Shown here in pieces: positions 38,906-47,487 of a stretch of DNA of 64,000 bases. Under the pieces are notes generated by a model. The model saw only the letters and a list, made by a program, of their open reading frames with translations. It searched no databases and was not told the DNA's origin. Source of the stretch: SW132 sp038150125 (lineage in GTDB: Bacteria; Bacteroidota; Rhodothermia; Balneolales; Balneolaceae). Every line of letters begins with the position of its first letter. Positions within the stretch are counted from its first letter, which is position 1. The stretch lies in assembly GCF_038150125.1 (NCBI RefSeq), contig NZ_JBBVMF010000007.1, positions 186,001-250,000 on the forward strand. Reading direction: 5' to 3'. The position numbers and the translations under genes were made by a program.

Positions 38906-39182
38906 GGTTATTCTCCGTTATAAAGTTGGGTTTACGTTTTTGTGAAACGAAAATTGAAAATGATAGATAATGCAGTAAATGGCAAGTAAAAAGAGATTCG
39001 GCCACCGGATAACAAAAGTTAGGTTAAAAGTATTAGAGGAGTATTATAGTATCACCCGGAATGATCATGCAGTTAGATGCATTAACTTATATAACTCATT
39101 GAAATACAATATTTTAAGAAGCGATCACAGACATCGTTCTTTTCAATATCTAATAATTAATTTTTTTAAAAACTGATACCTT

Positions 39183-40406
39183 ATGAGTAACAAAGTAGCA
39201 CTATTGGGATGGAGTCTTCCCGCAATTGAAAGCATGCAAAAAATGGACAGGCCATTTGTGGTGGTCAGCTTTCCTGAATTTGCCGATACTGCCAAAGATA
39301 ATGACATCCCTTTTTTAGGCTGGAATTTCAAAGACTGGAACGAAAAATCAAACAGTCTGCAGCTTAAAGAGCTATTGGATAAGCACAGTGTGGACTTTGC
39401 CGTTCCACTTTACGAGGAAACAGTAGAATGGGCCGGTGCGCTGAATTCTATTTTCAGGGACGATCCGCGACTTTTGAACCGTGCGTATTTATTCCGTAAT
39501 AAGGCTATTATGAAGCGTAAAGCACTGCTTGCCGGATTACGGGTGGGTTTGTTTGAAGAGGTTTACACACGGCAGGGTGTTCACGATTTTATGGATCGTC
39601 TGAACGAAGCAAACCTGCAGCTGCCGGGCGAAGAGGATGCCTGGGTACACCTGAAACCGTTTAGCGCGGCCGGTACGGTAGGGCATAAGTTATTGCGAAC
39701 CAAGAATGACATTGAAGAGAAGGTTATCGATAAAGACTTTCCCTGTATGGTGGAGAGTCATCTGCCGGGCAAAGAGTTCTCATGCGAGGCGTTCATTCAC
39801 AACGGAGAGATTCGGTTTCTGAATATTACAGAGTACGTCAAGCTCGGTTATTCCAATTTTGTCCCCGCCGGACCGGAGCTTGAAGCCAAGCGTCCGCTGA
39901 TCCGCGATGCAATGGAGCGACTCGTGAAATCATTTGGCATTGAATATGGAATGATTCACCCCGAATGGTTTCTGACTGAAGATAATACTCTCAATTTTGG
40001 GGAGGTAGCATGCAGAATTCCGGGTGGCCACATTTACGAGCTGATCGAAAAAGCTCACGGTTTTGACCCAATCCAGGCGCTTGTGCTCTGCAGTGATCCG
40101 TCAGCTACTGAAGAGGAAGTGAAGAATTTCTTTCCTGACAAGGAGATTAAAGAAAACCAGAATTATGCCGGTAGCGTGATGGTTTACCCGAAACCGGGCC
40201 GCATCACAAAACTTCAGATTCCGGACGAACTTAAAGAGGACTCCTTCTTTGAGGATCACACACTCTATGCGCCTTCCGAACACAAAGTATCTGATCAGCG
40301 GGAAGGGTTTGGAAATCACTACGGCACTGTGTTCTTCAACGGAGATGACCCTGACCGTATGCGCGAACTTCTGCGGCACTACCAAGACGTGGATTTTTAT
40401 GCGTAA
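39183..40406 (+). CDS. ATP-grasp ligase
   Basis: 407 residues. The order is a Rossmann-like N-terminus ('KVALLGWSLPAIESM'), a lid domain, the ATP-binding segment 'WVHLKPFSAAGTVGHKLL' and 'FPCMVESHLPGKEFSCEAFI', and metal ligands near 'LNFGEVACRIPGGHIYELI'. ATP-grasp enzymes join an acylphosphate to an amine. Substrates are unknown. It is followed by a papain-like protein and alanine racemase, suggesting peptide or amino-acid chemistry. Confidence 0.85.
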   Translation: MSNKVALLGWSLPAIESMQKMDRPFVVVSFPEFADTAKDNDIPFLGWNFKDWNEKSNSLQLKELLDKHSVDFAVPLYEETVEWAGALNSIFRDDPRLLNRAYLFRNKAIMKRKALLAGLRVGLFEEVYTRQGVHDFMDRLNEANLQLPGEEDAWVHLKPFSAAGTVGHKLLRTKNDIEEKVIDKDFPCMVESHLPGKEFSCEAFIHNGEIRFLNITEYVKLGYSNFVPAGPELEAKRPLIRDAMERLVKSFGIEYGMIHPEWFLTEDNTLNFGEVACRIPGGHIYELIEKAHGFDPIQALVLCSDPSATEEEVKNFFPDKEIKENQNYAGSVMVYPKPGRITKLQIPDELKEDSFFEDHTLYAPSEHKVSDQREGFGNHYGTVFFNGDDPDRMRELLRHYQDVDFYA

Positions 40407-40593
40407 CTTCTATTGACCATAAATACCGAATAGTTCAGAAACAATCTGGCGTGTCTATTATATGATCTGTTACCACATCCAATAAAAAGGATAGTGGTGC
40501 AGATTTTTTTATAATGATAGGCGTTTATACGTTTAATGAATCTGCATCAAAAATACATTTTCAGAAACTCGATTTAAAAGAACAGCACAACAA

Positions 40594-42576
40594 TTGAAAA
40601 AAAGCAGTAAAAATATATCTAAAGGCGTTAAAAATAAATTTTATGAGACACTTGAAAACTACTCGGAGGCAACACCGCTTTTAGCAGAATCCCACAAGAA
40701 GAAACTTCTCAGCAGCCTCGATGTTCTCACCGATAGTAAGGCAGGAGTACAATTTTTGTATGAGAGAATTGATGAGCTTGTAAACGCAGGAATATTCACA
40801 GATACCATGTGGGATGATCCGGCCCGGCTTGTGCCCACACTTGTTGGCGGAACACTTAAAGCCGGTGGCCATAATACGATTGTTGAAATCATCAGCGAAC
40901 TGCGGATTATCGCCGTTGCCAATGAAAAAATCCGTTACAAAAATTTCTCTGCCGGCAAAGCCAGTACATTTTTGGAAGACGCACTCGTAAATAACTTGGA
41001 TCTAATATTCCCCGGCGGATCAGAGGAAGATCGTAATATTGAGGAGGCGACGCGTCGAAAAGTGGATCTTCTGTTTGATTTTCTGACAGAACAAATACCT
41101 ATAAGCAACATAAAAGGTCGCCTATCAACGGAGATTGAGCTGATTTGTGCCCAGCGGCCAGTGGTCACAGATCGGGTGTTAGAAATTATCCGCACGGTGA
41201 AAGAAGAAATTAATCTCGATCCCGATAATGAGGAAGACCGGCGCCTTAATAAATATGTTAAAGCAGTATTCGCTCCCTCTGAGAAAGCCGGTGAATTGTC
41301 ACCGGAAGAGTACGATGCTTACCTTGAAACAGCCAAACGCAAAGAGATTATCGCGGAGTGTGAAGCGCTGGCTGACACGATGCATAAAACCGGGCTTGCA
41401 GTGGCATATCACGCGAAACTTCTTCGTAGTGTAGCCAGCGACGGTGCACTTGTAAAACTGGCGCTTGGCCTCGACAACGTAGGTAAGGCCGAGTACGATA
41501 AACATAAAAAGTTCGTCAGTGAACTTATTACCGCCGTTATTCATCCCGATACGGCGCGATCGTGTTTCGGTCTCTCCAAACTCCTGGAGCGCTCACTGTT
41601 ATCGCACCAGCCGGTAAAAAGCGGCCTGCAGCGATTGCTGGGAATGGAACTGGACACTGCAATTGCCGAGCACATCCGGATATCACGAAAAAACAGTAGT
41701 CTCAGTTCCACACAACTTCTCACGGCTGATTGTCTTGGTATTCTCGGTCAGCCGCTTGGCGTGGGGCAGGGATGGAATCCCACGTGTCAGTCTGCCCGTG
41801 GAATTAGTTTATGGAGCAGCCACGCGCCCGGTAAACTGCTGCGTATGATTGAAAGCGCGGCCAAAGCCAATAGTTTGTGGATGAGGTTCGAGGGACAGAT
41901 CATAAAATCGGAAGAACTGGGGCTGGGCCTGGTGAAAGAGCTGGATTATAACCTTGATGCTGTATCGGTTGTGTTAGTGCCGCATCTTGACAAAATATAT
42001 AATGAGATGATGCGCCGGGCTTCTAACCGTGCCGATGATCCTCACAAGTGGGTTAATCCCGCAATGTACGGCCATTGGATCCCGACCGGATTTATCTCAG
42101 CCTACGATTATCTGACGAACTCCATCAAAAATTACGAAACGTTTATTCGCACATTTTATATCACCCATCACCCCGATTATAACGGCGGCAATGACCTTGC
42201 ATATCCTAACCCGGTGGGCATATTTCTGACATCATCAACCGGTAAGCTGATTGGATTTCACGCTGTTTCGATCCTTCGGGTCCGAAAAGTGAAGGGGCAG
42301 GTTCGTGTATATATTCTCAACCCGAATAACGAGGGGCGGCAACGCTGGCAGGATAACATGCGCCCAACCGTTGCCGGCAATGGAGAACGCGCCGGGGAGT
42401 CATCACTCCCGTTTCACCAGTTTGCATCAAGGCTGTACGCTTACCATTACAATCGGTCCGATCTGAACGATTTGAAAGAGGTGAGTGAAGAAGAGGTTCA
42501 AAAGGTAAAAGAGCTGGCAAAAACAAGCTGGGGTGATTCATACCAGTGGATGGAGACAGCCGGGCTGGCACTTTAG
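40594..42576 (+). CDS. Papain-like cysteine-protease-fold protein (predicted)
   Basis: 660 residues from a TTG start, no signal peptide. The first ~370 residues are helical with no known domain. The C-terminal part has 'GQGWNPTCQSARG' (Gln392, Cys398, six apart as in the papain Q19/C25 pair), 'GFHAVSILRV' (His556) and 'YILNPNN' (Asn576 or 578), the order and rough spacing of a papain-type triad. I found no family name for it. Activity is inferred from motif geometry only. It lies 187 bp after the ATP-grasp gene. Confidence 0.55.
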   Translation: MKKSSKNISKGVKNKFYETLENYSEATPLLAESHKKKLLSSLDVLTDSKAGVQFLYERIDELVNAGIFTDTMWDDPARLVPTLVGGTLKAGGHNTIVEIISELRIIAVANEKIRYKNFSAGKASTFLEDALVNNLDLIFPGGSEEDRNIEEATRRKVDLLFDFLTEQIPISNIKGRLSTEIELICAQRPVVTDRVLEIIRTVKEEINLDPDNEEDRRLNKYVKAVFAPSEKAGELSPEEYDAYLETAKRKEIIAECEALADTMHKTGLAVAYHAKLLRSVASDGALVKLALGLDNVGKAEYDKHKKFVSELITAVIHPDTARSCFGLSKLLERSLLSHQPVKSGLQRLLGMELDTAIAEHIRISRKNSSLSSTQLLTADCLGILGQPLGVGQGWNPTCQSARGISLWSSHAPGKLLRMIESAAKANSLWMRFEGQIIKSEELGLGLVKELDYNLDAVSVVLVPHLDKIYNEMMRRASNRADDPHKWVNPAMYGHWIPTGFISAYDYLTNSIKNYETFIRTFYITHHPDYNGGNDLAYPNPVGIFLTSSTGKLIGFHAVSILRVRKVKGQVRVYILNPNNEGRQRWQDNMRPTVAGNGERAGESSLPFHQFASRLYAYHYNRSDLNDLKEVSEEEVQKVKELAKTSWGDSYQWMETAGLAL

Positions 42577-42628
42577 AAAAATTACCTGTAACAACTATCA
42601 AAAAAATAATACTAATAAATTTACATCA

Positions 42629-43786
42629 ATGGTTCGGCACTCATCCAGGATAGAATTAAGCCAGTCGGCTCTGAAGCAAAATCTGACATTTATCCGCAAA
42701 AAAATTGGCCCGGATGCGATCTTTTCTTCTGTTGTGAAGGCCAATGCGTTTGGTCATGGTATCGAAACATTTGTTCCTATGGCAGAAAAGGCAGGCGTCA
42801 GGCATTTTTCTGTTGCCTCAAGTTACGAGGCGTGGGAGGTCAGCGAAGCGTGTGCGAATGATAGCACCATTATGATTATGGGAATCCTCTATGATGATGA
42901 CCTTGAGTGGGTCATTAGCAACGAGGTCGAATTTTTTGTATTTGATATACCGCGCCTCAAAAAAGCAAAACAGGTCGCTGAAAAGCTGGATAAGAAAGCG
43001 ATTATTCATCTTGAGGTTGAGACCGGCGGTAACCGGACAGGCCTGGATGAATCTGAACTTAAAACAGCACTTAGCTATATAAAGAGGCACAGTGATTACC
43101 TGCAGTTTGAAGGATTTTGTACTCATTTTGCCGGCATTGAATCTCTTTCGAACCAGTTTCGGATTCAGAAGCAGAAAGATAAATTTCATGAGCTTTATAA
43201 GGTTGTCGAAGATGAGGGCCTGTCTCCAAATCTAAAGCATACCGCTTGTTCTGCTGCAGCACTTGCATTCCCTGAAACAGTTATGGATTTGGTACGGGTT
43301 GGCACCGCTCACTATGGGATGTGGCCAAGCCCGGATATTTACAATCTTCATCTTCAGCAAACCGGCAAATCCAGGGATGCCCCGCTCAAGAGGGTGTTGA
43401 GCTGGAAGACCGATATCATGCACATTAAAGAGGTGAAGAAAGATGAATTTGTCGGATACGGTACCAGTTTCCAGGCACCACAGGAAATGACAATTGCTGT
43501 TTTGCCTCTTGGCTACAGCAATGGCTATCCGCGTGCGCTATCCAACAGGGGAGAGGTACTTATCCGCGGCAAAAAAGCACCGGTCGTGGGACTCATCAAC
43601 ATGAATGTGTTTATGGTGGATGTGAGTCATATCGGCGAAGCCAAAGTGGGAGATGAAGCGGTTTTGATTGGCCGCCAAAGCAATCATGTGATAAGCATAC
43701 GGTCATTTTCAGAATTTACAAATGCTATTAATAACGAACTTGTGAGCCGTCTGCCACAGGCTATTCCGAGGTATGCAGTGAAGTAG
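42629..43786 (+). CDS. alr: Alanine racemase
   Basis: 385 residues from the ATG at 42629, chosen because it gives the normal start 'MVRHSSRIELSQSALKQNL' and does not overlap the upstream gene; the frame is open further upstream to 42533. PLP lysine in 'SSVVKANAFGHG', catalytic tyrosine in 'FVGYGTSFQ', and 'GTAHYGMWPS' are present. It supplies D-alanine for peptidoglycan or for a modified peptide. Its neighbours are an ATP-grasp ligase and a papain-like protein. Confidence 0.93.
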   Translation: MVRHSSRIELSQSALKQNLTFIRKKIGPDAIFSSVVKANAFGHGIETFVPMAEKAGVRHFSVASSYEAWEVSEACANDSTIMIMGILYDDDLEWVISNEVEFFVFDIPRLKKAKQVAEKLDKKAIIHLEVETGGNRTGLDESELKTALSYIKRHSDYLQFEGFCTHFAGIESLSNQFRIQKQKDKFHELYKVVEDEGLSPNLKHTACSAAALAFPETVMDLVRVGTAHYGMWPSPDIYNLHLQQTGKSRDAPLKRVLSWKTDIMHIKEVKKDEFVGYGTSFQAPQEMTIAVLPLGYSNGYPRALSNRGEVLIRGKKAPVVGLINMNVFMVDVSHIGEAKVGDEAVLIGRQSNHVISIRSFSEFTNAINNELVSRLPQAIPRYAVK

Positions 43787-43799
43787 ACCCACCCCTCCG

Positions 43800-43842
43800 T
43801 CTCCCCTCCCTACGCCGAAAAGCTCGACGCATGGAGGGGAGA
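43800..43842. repeat. Hairpin downstream of alr
   Basis: TCTCCCCTCC (43800-43809) pairs perfectly with GGAGGGGAGA (43833-43842), 23-nt loop, no T-run. It could stabilise or end the alr transcript. The following stretch to 44002 shows no gene; its last 25 bp resemble the 3' end of the DUF559 gene. Confidence 0.5.
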
Positions 43843-44002
43843 GGCAATAGATCGGAAATGGGAAATCGAAGATCTCACAAAATGCTAAATCAAAATGGTT
43901 ACGATTTCTTTAAAAGCTTCTCGGTTGAATGATTTAGGAGTTTTGAGATTTAGCGTCGTAGCTATTCAGTGATCTTATCTCGAAAGAATAAGGCCCTCTA
44001 AA

Positions 44003-44203
44003 AATCCCCTCTCGGAGAAGGGAAAAGCACATCAAAACGAGCACAGCACGAAGGGGTGTGTTGATGGGACAGGAAGCGTTCCGCGATGTCGACTTTCGAT
44101 CCAGGTCCAGGACATACCCCTGAATCTTGAAAGGCTCGCTTCGCTCACTTTCTCAATTCTGTCCCCTCTTCCCATTGGGATCCCTCCGGGGGGAGATGGG
44201 ATT
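44003..44203. repeat. Palindromic repeat, copy A (REPIN-like)
   Basis: 201 bp beginning AATCCCCTCTCGGAGAAGGG and ending GAGATGGGATT, with an internal CATCAAAACG segment and a cluster GAAAG...CGAAGCG...CTTTC hairpin. The ends are inverted relative to each other. It carries a 24-bp insert near its right end (about 44170-44193) centred on GGGATCCC, absent from copies B and C. Separated from copy B by a 57-bp linker. Confidence 0.85.
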
Positions 44204-44260
44204 TGTCAAAGCCCAATGTTAGATCTTGTTGCTGAGTGTGGAAATTGTGATGGCAGAAGA

Positions 44261-44447
44261 AATCCCCTCTTGAGAGGGGAAAAGCACATCAAAACGGGCG
44301 CAGCTCGATTGTGATGGCGAGGGGTGTGTTGTTGTGGCAGTAGGTGTGGCGCGATATCGACTTTCGATCCAGGGCTCGGGCACACCTCTGAATGTCGAAA
44401 GATTCGCTTCGCTCACTTTCTCTATTCTGTCCCCTGGAGATGGGATT
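44261..44447. repeat. Palindromic repeat, copy B (REPIN-like)
   Basis: 187 bp, starts AATCCCCTCTTGAGAGGGG (itself a hairpin) and ends GATGGGATT; same internal segments as copy A but without the GGGATCCC insert and with a shorter right end. The DUF559 gene begins 92 bp later. Confidence 0.85.
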
Positions 44448-44539
44448 TGCGATCCTCTTAAATTTTTTTCTAAAGAACAAATCTGTAAGGAAACAGCAGT
44501 TATAGGATCATACTCATAACCATTCAACAAAACCGAAGG

Positions 44540-44932
44540 GTGAGTATGAGACGACCAATTATTCCCTACAATCCAAAGCTAAAACAAAAAGCGAGGCGAC
44601 TCCGTAATAACAGCACATTGAGTGAAGTGATATTATGGAGACACTTGAAAGGTAAACAAATGACAGGGTTTGATTTTCATCGCCAGCGGCCTGTTGGCAA
44701 CTATATTGTGGATTTTATCTGCTGTGAACTCTACCTGGTGATTGAGCTGGATGGATACACACACATGCTGGAAAGACAAGGTGAGAAAGACGAGATCAGG
44801 GAGAGTAATCTAAAATCGTTCGGACTCCACATTATAAGGTTTTGGGATGAGGAGGTTTATGATGAAATTGACAATGTCCTCAGGGTGATTGAGGATGTGG
44901 TTAGTAAACAAAAGAATAAATTAGGCCTCTAA
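44540..44932 (+). CDS. DUF559 endonuclease-like protein
   Basis: 130 residues from a GTG start; the ATG two codons later (44546) is an alternative. It follows the PF04480 pattern: helix with 'KARRLRNNSTLSEVILW', then 'RQRPVGNYIVDFICCEL' and 'VIELDGYTHMLERQ' with the Asp and Glu expected in a PD-(D/E)XK-type core, and a C-terminal 'GLHIIRFWDEEVYDEID'. DUF559 proteins resemble Vsr/MutH-type endonucleases but no function is established. The stop codon coincides with the start of repeat copy C. The reading frame is intact, unlike the decayed GIY-YIG gene elsewhere in the window. Confidence 0.85.
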   Translation: MSMRRPIIPYNPKLKQKARRLRNNSTLSEVILWRHLKGKQMTGFDFHRQRPVGNYIVDFICCELYLVIELDGYTHMLERQGEKDEIRESNLKSFGLHIIRFWDEEVYDEIDNVLRVIEDVVSKQKNKLGL

Positions 44933-45076
44933 AATCCCCTTTTGAGAGGGGTGCGTTGATGGGGCAGTAGGTGGGGCGCGACGTCGACGTTCGACCCAGG
45001 CCTCGAACACACCCCTGAATGTCGAAAGACTCGCTTCGCGCGCTTTCTCTTTTCTGTCCCCTCTCGAGATGGGATT
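44933..45076. repeat. Palindromic repeat, copy C (REPIN-like)
   Basis: 144 bp, starting at the stop codon of the DUF559 gene with AATCCCCTTTTGAGAGGGG and ending CGAGATGGGATT. It lacks the CATCAAAACG block present in A, B and D. It is followed by a 57-bp linker with the same length and a related sequence (GAAGCCCAATGTTA) as the linker between copies A and B. Confidence 0.85.
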
Positions 45077-45133
45077 TATTGAAGCCCAATGTTAAATCAT
45101 ATTGCTAAAGATAGAATTTATAAAAGTCCAAAT

Positions 45134-45343
45134 AATCCCCTCTTGAGAGGGGAAAAGCACATCAAAACGTGCAAAGCGCGATTTTGATGGCGAGGGGTGT
45201 GTTGTTGAGGCAGGAAACGTTGCGCGATATCGACGTTTGATCCAGGTCCCGGACACACCCCTGAATGTCGAAAGACTCGCTTCGCGCGCTTTCTCTTTTC
45301 TGTCCCCTCTTCCCATTGGGATCCCTCGGGGGGAGATGGGATC
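45134..45343. repeat. Palindromic repeat, copy D (REPIN-like)
   Basis: 210 bp, starts AATCCCCTCTTGAGAGGGG, contains the CATCAAAACG block and, like copy A, the right-end insert (45310-45333) centred on GGGATCCC. The next 226 bp to 45569 contain no gene; I see only a short AT-rich stretch. Confidence 0.85.
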
Positions 45344-45569
45344 TGTCGAAGCCAATACAGACATTGTAGCCAAACAAAAAGATCAATGTGATCACCAAAA
45401 TCTACTCATTTAGAAAAGAAATGGATCTCCAAACTATTCATGGAGAGGCACGGTGCAGGTAAACATGTTAACAAGTAAGATTTGCAATGGATCCAGATTC
45501 ATCACCTAAAATTCTATTCCTCCAATTCTCTAATCAACTTAAAAAACCAATCAACTATTTCACAAATAT

Positions 45570-46274
45570 CTACTTCTTAAATAGTCCCGGATTGCGGTTG
45601 ATAAACTTTCTGATCCACTCATCAACAAAAAAGGATTGGCCTGTTTTTAAATACCACCAGCCTGTGATACTGATAATAAAGGCACCCGCGGCATTCACAA
45701 TCATATCCCACATGGTATCGGTGAGGCCGGATGGATCTCCAAGCATCGGTTTTTGCATATTCATCTTGAAAGTTTGATCGATGGTAAATTCGAAGATTTC
45801 CCAGAACGTGCCAATTGCAATGGCGAACAGAAAAGCGAAGAAAGCAATAAATCCGGGTGTCAGATTCAGACGTACCCGATCGGTTTCATTCAAAATATAA
45901 ACCATTAAAAAGCCGATGACTCCCATCAGCAGGCCTGCTGTACCATGCAGCGCAATATCCCACCACCAGAGCCGCTGGTAGAATTCCTGTACTTCGCCCA
46001 GGTAAAGCGCTGCAATAGAGAACGTAACAGCAGAAATGTGAAATTCTGCCGGTACGACAACGTTTAGCTGATGTCGAAAAAGGATGGGAGCCAACAGTGT
46101 GAAAATGATAAGCAACACAAGGAAAAAAGATAGCCATCGTCCATTATAAAGCAGGTACGCCCCTTCAACTGACATCAACAGCAGTAAGAGTCGAACTAAC
46201 AATCTATGAAGCCTATTTTCATCAGGCTGATCTTTGTTATTGCCAGCCTGTTGGGTCGCCGGTTTGTCAGTCAT
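45570..46274 (-). CDS. Membrane protein, YjdF/DUF2238 family
   Basis: 234 residues from the ATG at 46274, chosen because it overlaps the stop of the upstream YqaE-like gene (ATGACTGA); a longer frame to 46322 exists. Six or so membrane segments. 'WWWDIALHGTAGLLMGVIGF' and 'TFWEIFEFTIDQTF' with conserved Asp/Glu, and 'DTMWDMIVNAAGA' are typical of the family. Function unknown. Confidence 0.8.
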   Translation of the reverse strand: MTDKPATQQAGNNKDQPDENRLHRLLVRLLLLLMSVEGAYLLYNGRWLSFFLVLLIIFTLLAPILFRHQLNVVVPAEFHISAVTFSIAALYLGEVQEFYQRLWWWDIALHGTAGLLMGVIGFLMVYILNETDRVRLNLTPGFIAFFAFLFAIAIGTFWEIFEFTIDQTFKMNMQKPMLGDPSGLTDTMWDMIVNAAGAFIISITGWWYLKTGQSFFVDEWIRKFINRNPGLFKK

Positions 46275-46428
46275 TTTTGGCAATAACCCAAACGGCATGA
46301 ATGATGCCGGGAATAAATCCAAGAATGGTCAATAAAATATTCAGCCAGAATGCCGGTTTGATACCAATCGTAAGAAATACACCAAGAGGCGGAAGGATAA
46401 TTGCGAAAATAATTCTTAGTAGGCTCAT
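46267..46428 (-). CDS. YqaE/Pmp3 family small membrane protein
   Basis: 53 residues, too short for most ORF cut-offs. Translation 'SLLRIIFAIILPPLGVFLTI' followed by 'LNILLTILGFIPGIIHAVWVI' gives the Pmp3/UPF0057 two-helix pattern, ending KND. It overlaps the downstream YjdF-type gene by 8 bp. Pmp3 proteins affect membrane potential and salt stress. Confidence 0.88.
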   Translation of the reverse strand: MSLLRIIFAIILPPLGVFLTIGIKPAFWLNILLTILGFIPGIIHAVWVIAKND

Positions 46429-46523
46429 GTGACGTGTACTTTTTTTATTAATTGAAATGAAATATAAGGGTGATTATGTTTGTATCAATCTACACAAAAT
46501 CATACAGTTTGTTTCGAACATGA

Positions 46524-47405
46524 TCACGTGGATTGGAGTTTAGATTTGGTAAGGTTTACATCAAGAGGGCTCATATACAGTGCTGTTGAAATGTCGGCGC
46601 TGATAGTGAACCCATTTTCCCGGAGATTTTTGCGGGCACTATCCATTACCTGTGTTTTGATGAGAGCAAGGGTTTTCTCCTGATCTTTTGCATTAATCCA
46701 AAAAAACACCTGAAGCTCAACAAACCCAGGATCGAAGGCTTTAATCTGCACGATAGGTTCCGGAGTGGTAAGTACACCGGAAATTTTCTGAGTGGTTTCA
46801 AGTAGCAGCTTAGCTGCAGCGCCGGAATCATTTGAATAGTCGATTCCCACGGTAAAAGAACCGCGTCGCAGCCCGTCGCGAGTATAGTTAAATAGCGGTT
46901 TGGTGAACAGCTGCGAGCTTGGTACATATACATCACACCCTTCTGCGGTTCTGATATGGGTATGACGGAGTTCGATACTTTCAACATTTCCCATAATTCC
47001 CTCGGTTTCTATAAGATCATCTGTTGTAAATGGGCGGCTAAAGGCAAGGAAGAATCCGGCCAGGAAATTTTCACCAATATCTTTGAATGCAAATCCCAGC
47101 ATAACAGCTGTGAGACCTCCGCCAGCAACAAGGCTTGCAGCAAGTGTATTGTAGCCGATGAGATTCAGAAAAACTATCGTGGCAATTAGTATAAAAATCC
47201 CTTTTATCATTTTTCTGAAAAAGGTGTGATATGTTTCCGGAAAGCCGCCGCGGCTAATTATTTGAATGGTAGCAGCTGCTATCACTTTTCCCACCAGGTA
47301 GATCACGATAAATATTATGATGCCGATTAGCAGGCGAGGCAAAAAATTGAAAAAGAGTTCAAGTTCTGCATAAAACGCATCAACCAGGGATTCTAATAGA
47401 GACAT
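46524..47405 (-). CDS. Mechanosensitive channel, MscS family
   Basis: 293 residues: three N-terminal membrane helices, then 'GGGLTAVMLGFAFKDIGENFLAG' as the pore-lining helix and the beta domain 'GIMGNVESIELRHTHIRTAEG'. It opens on membrane tension during osmotic downshock. It is in line with the YqaE and YjdF genes, 96 bp away. Confidence 0.94.
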   Translation of the reverse strand: MSLLESLVDAFYAELELFFNFLPRLLIGIIIFIVIYLVGKVIAAATIQIISRGGFPETYHTFFRKMIKGIFILIATIVFLNLIGYNTLAASLVAGGGLTAVMLGFAFKDIGENFLAGFFLAFSRPFTTDDLIETEGIMGNVESIELRHTHIRTAEGCDVYVPSSQLFTKPLFNYTRDGLRRGSFTVGIDYSNDSGAAAKLLLETTQKISGVLTTPEPIVQIKAFDPGFVELQVFFWINAKDQEKTLALIKTQVMDSARKNLRENGFTISADISTALYMSPLDVNLTKSKLQST

Positions 47406-47487
47406 GAAATGTGATGTTTGGAGCGTGTGAATTCATAGATATCAGCCGGTCAATATCCGAATGCTGCGCATCATTTACCAATGGCAG

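Noticed and set aside
38979..39176. 65-residue ORF between pgm and the ATP-grasp gene
   Set aside because: No recognisable pattern, weak start context, low-complexity AT-rich coding; judged spurious.
42533..42628. Longer start for alanine racemase
   Set aside because: The extra 32 residues overlap the upstream gene and are not like any Alr N-terminus; the ATG at 42629 is the normal start.
44219..44530. Minus-strand ORFs in the 44-45 kb repeats (also 44901-45089 and 45092-45398)
   Set aside because: They recur with similar sequence in each repeat copy, which is expected for repeats read in the same frame, not for genes.
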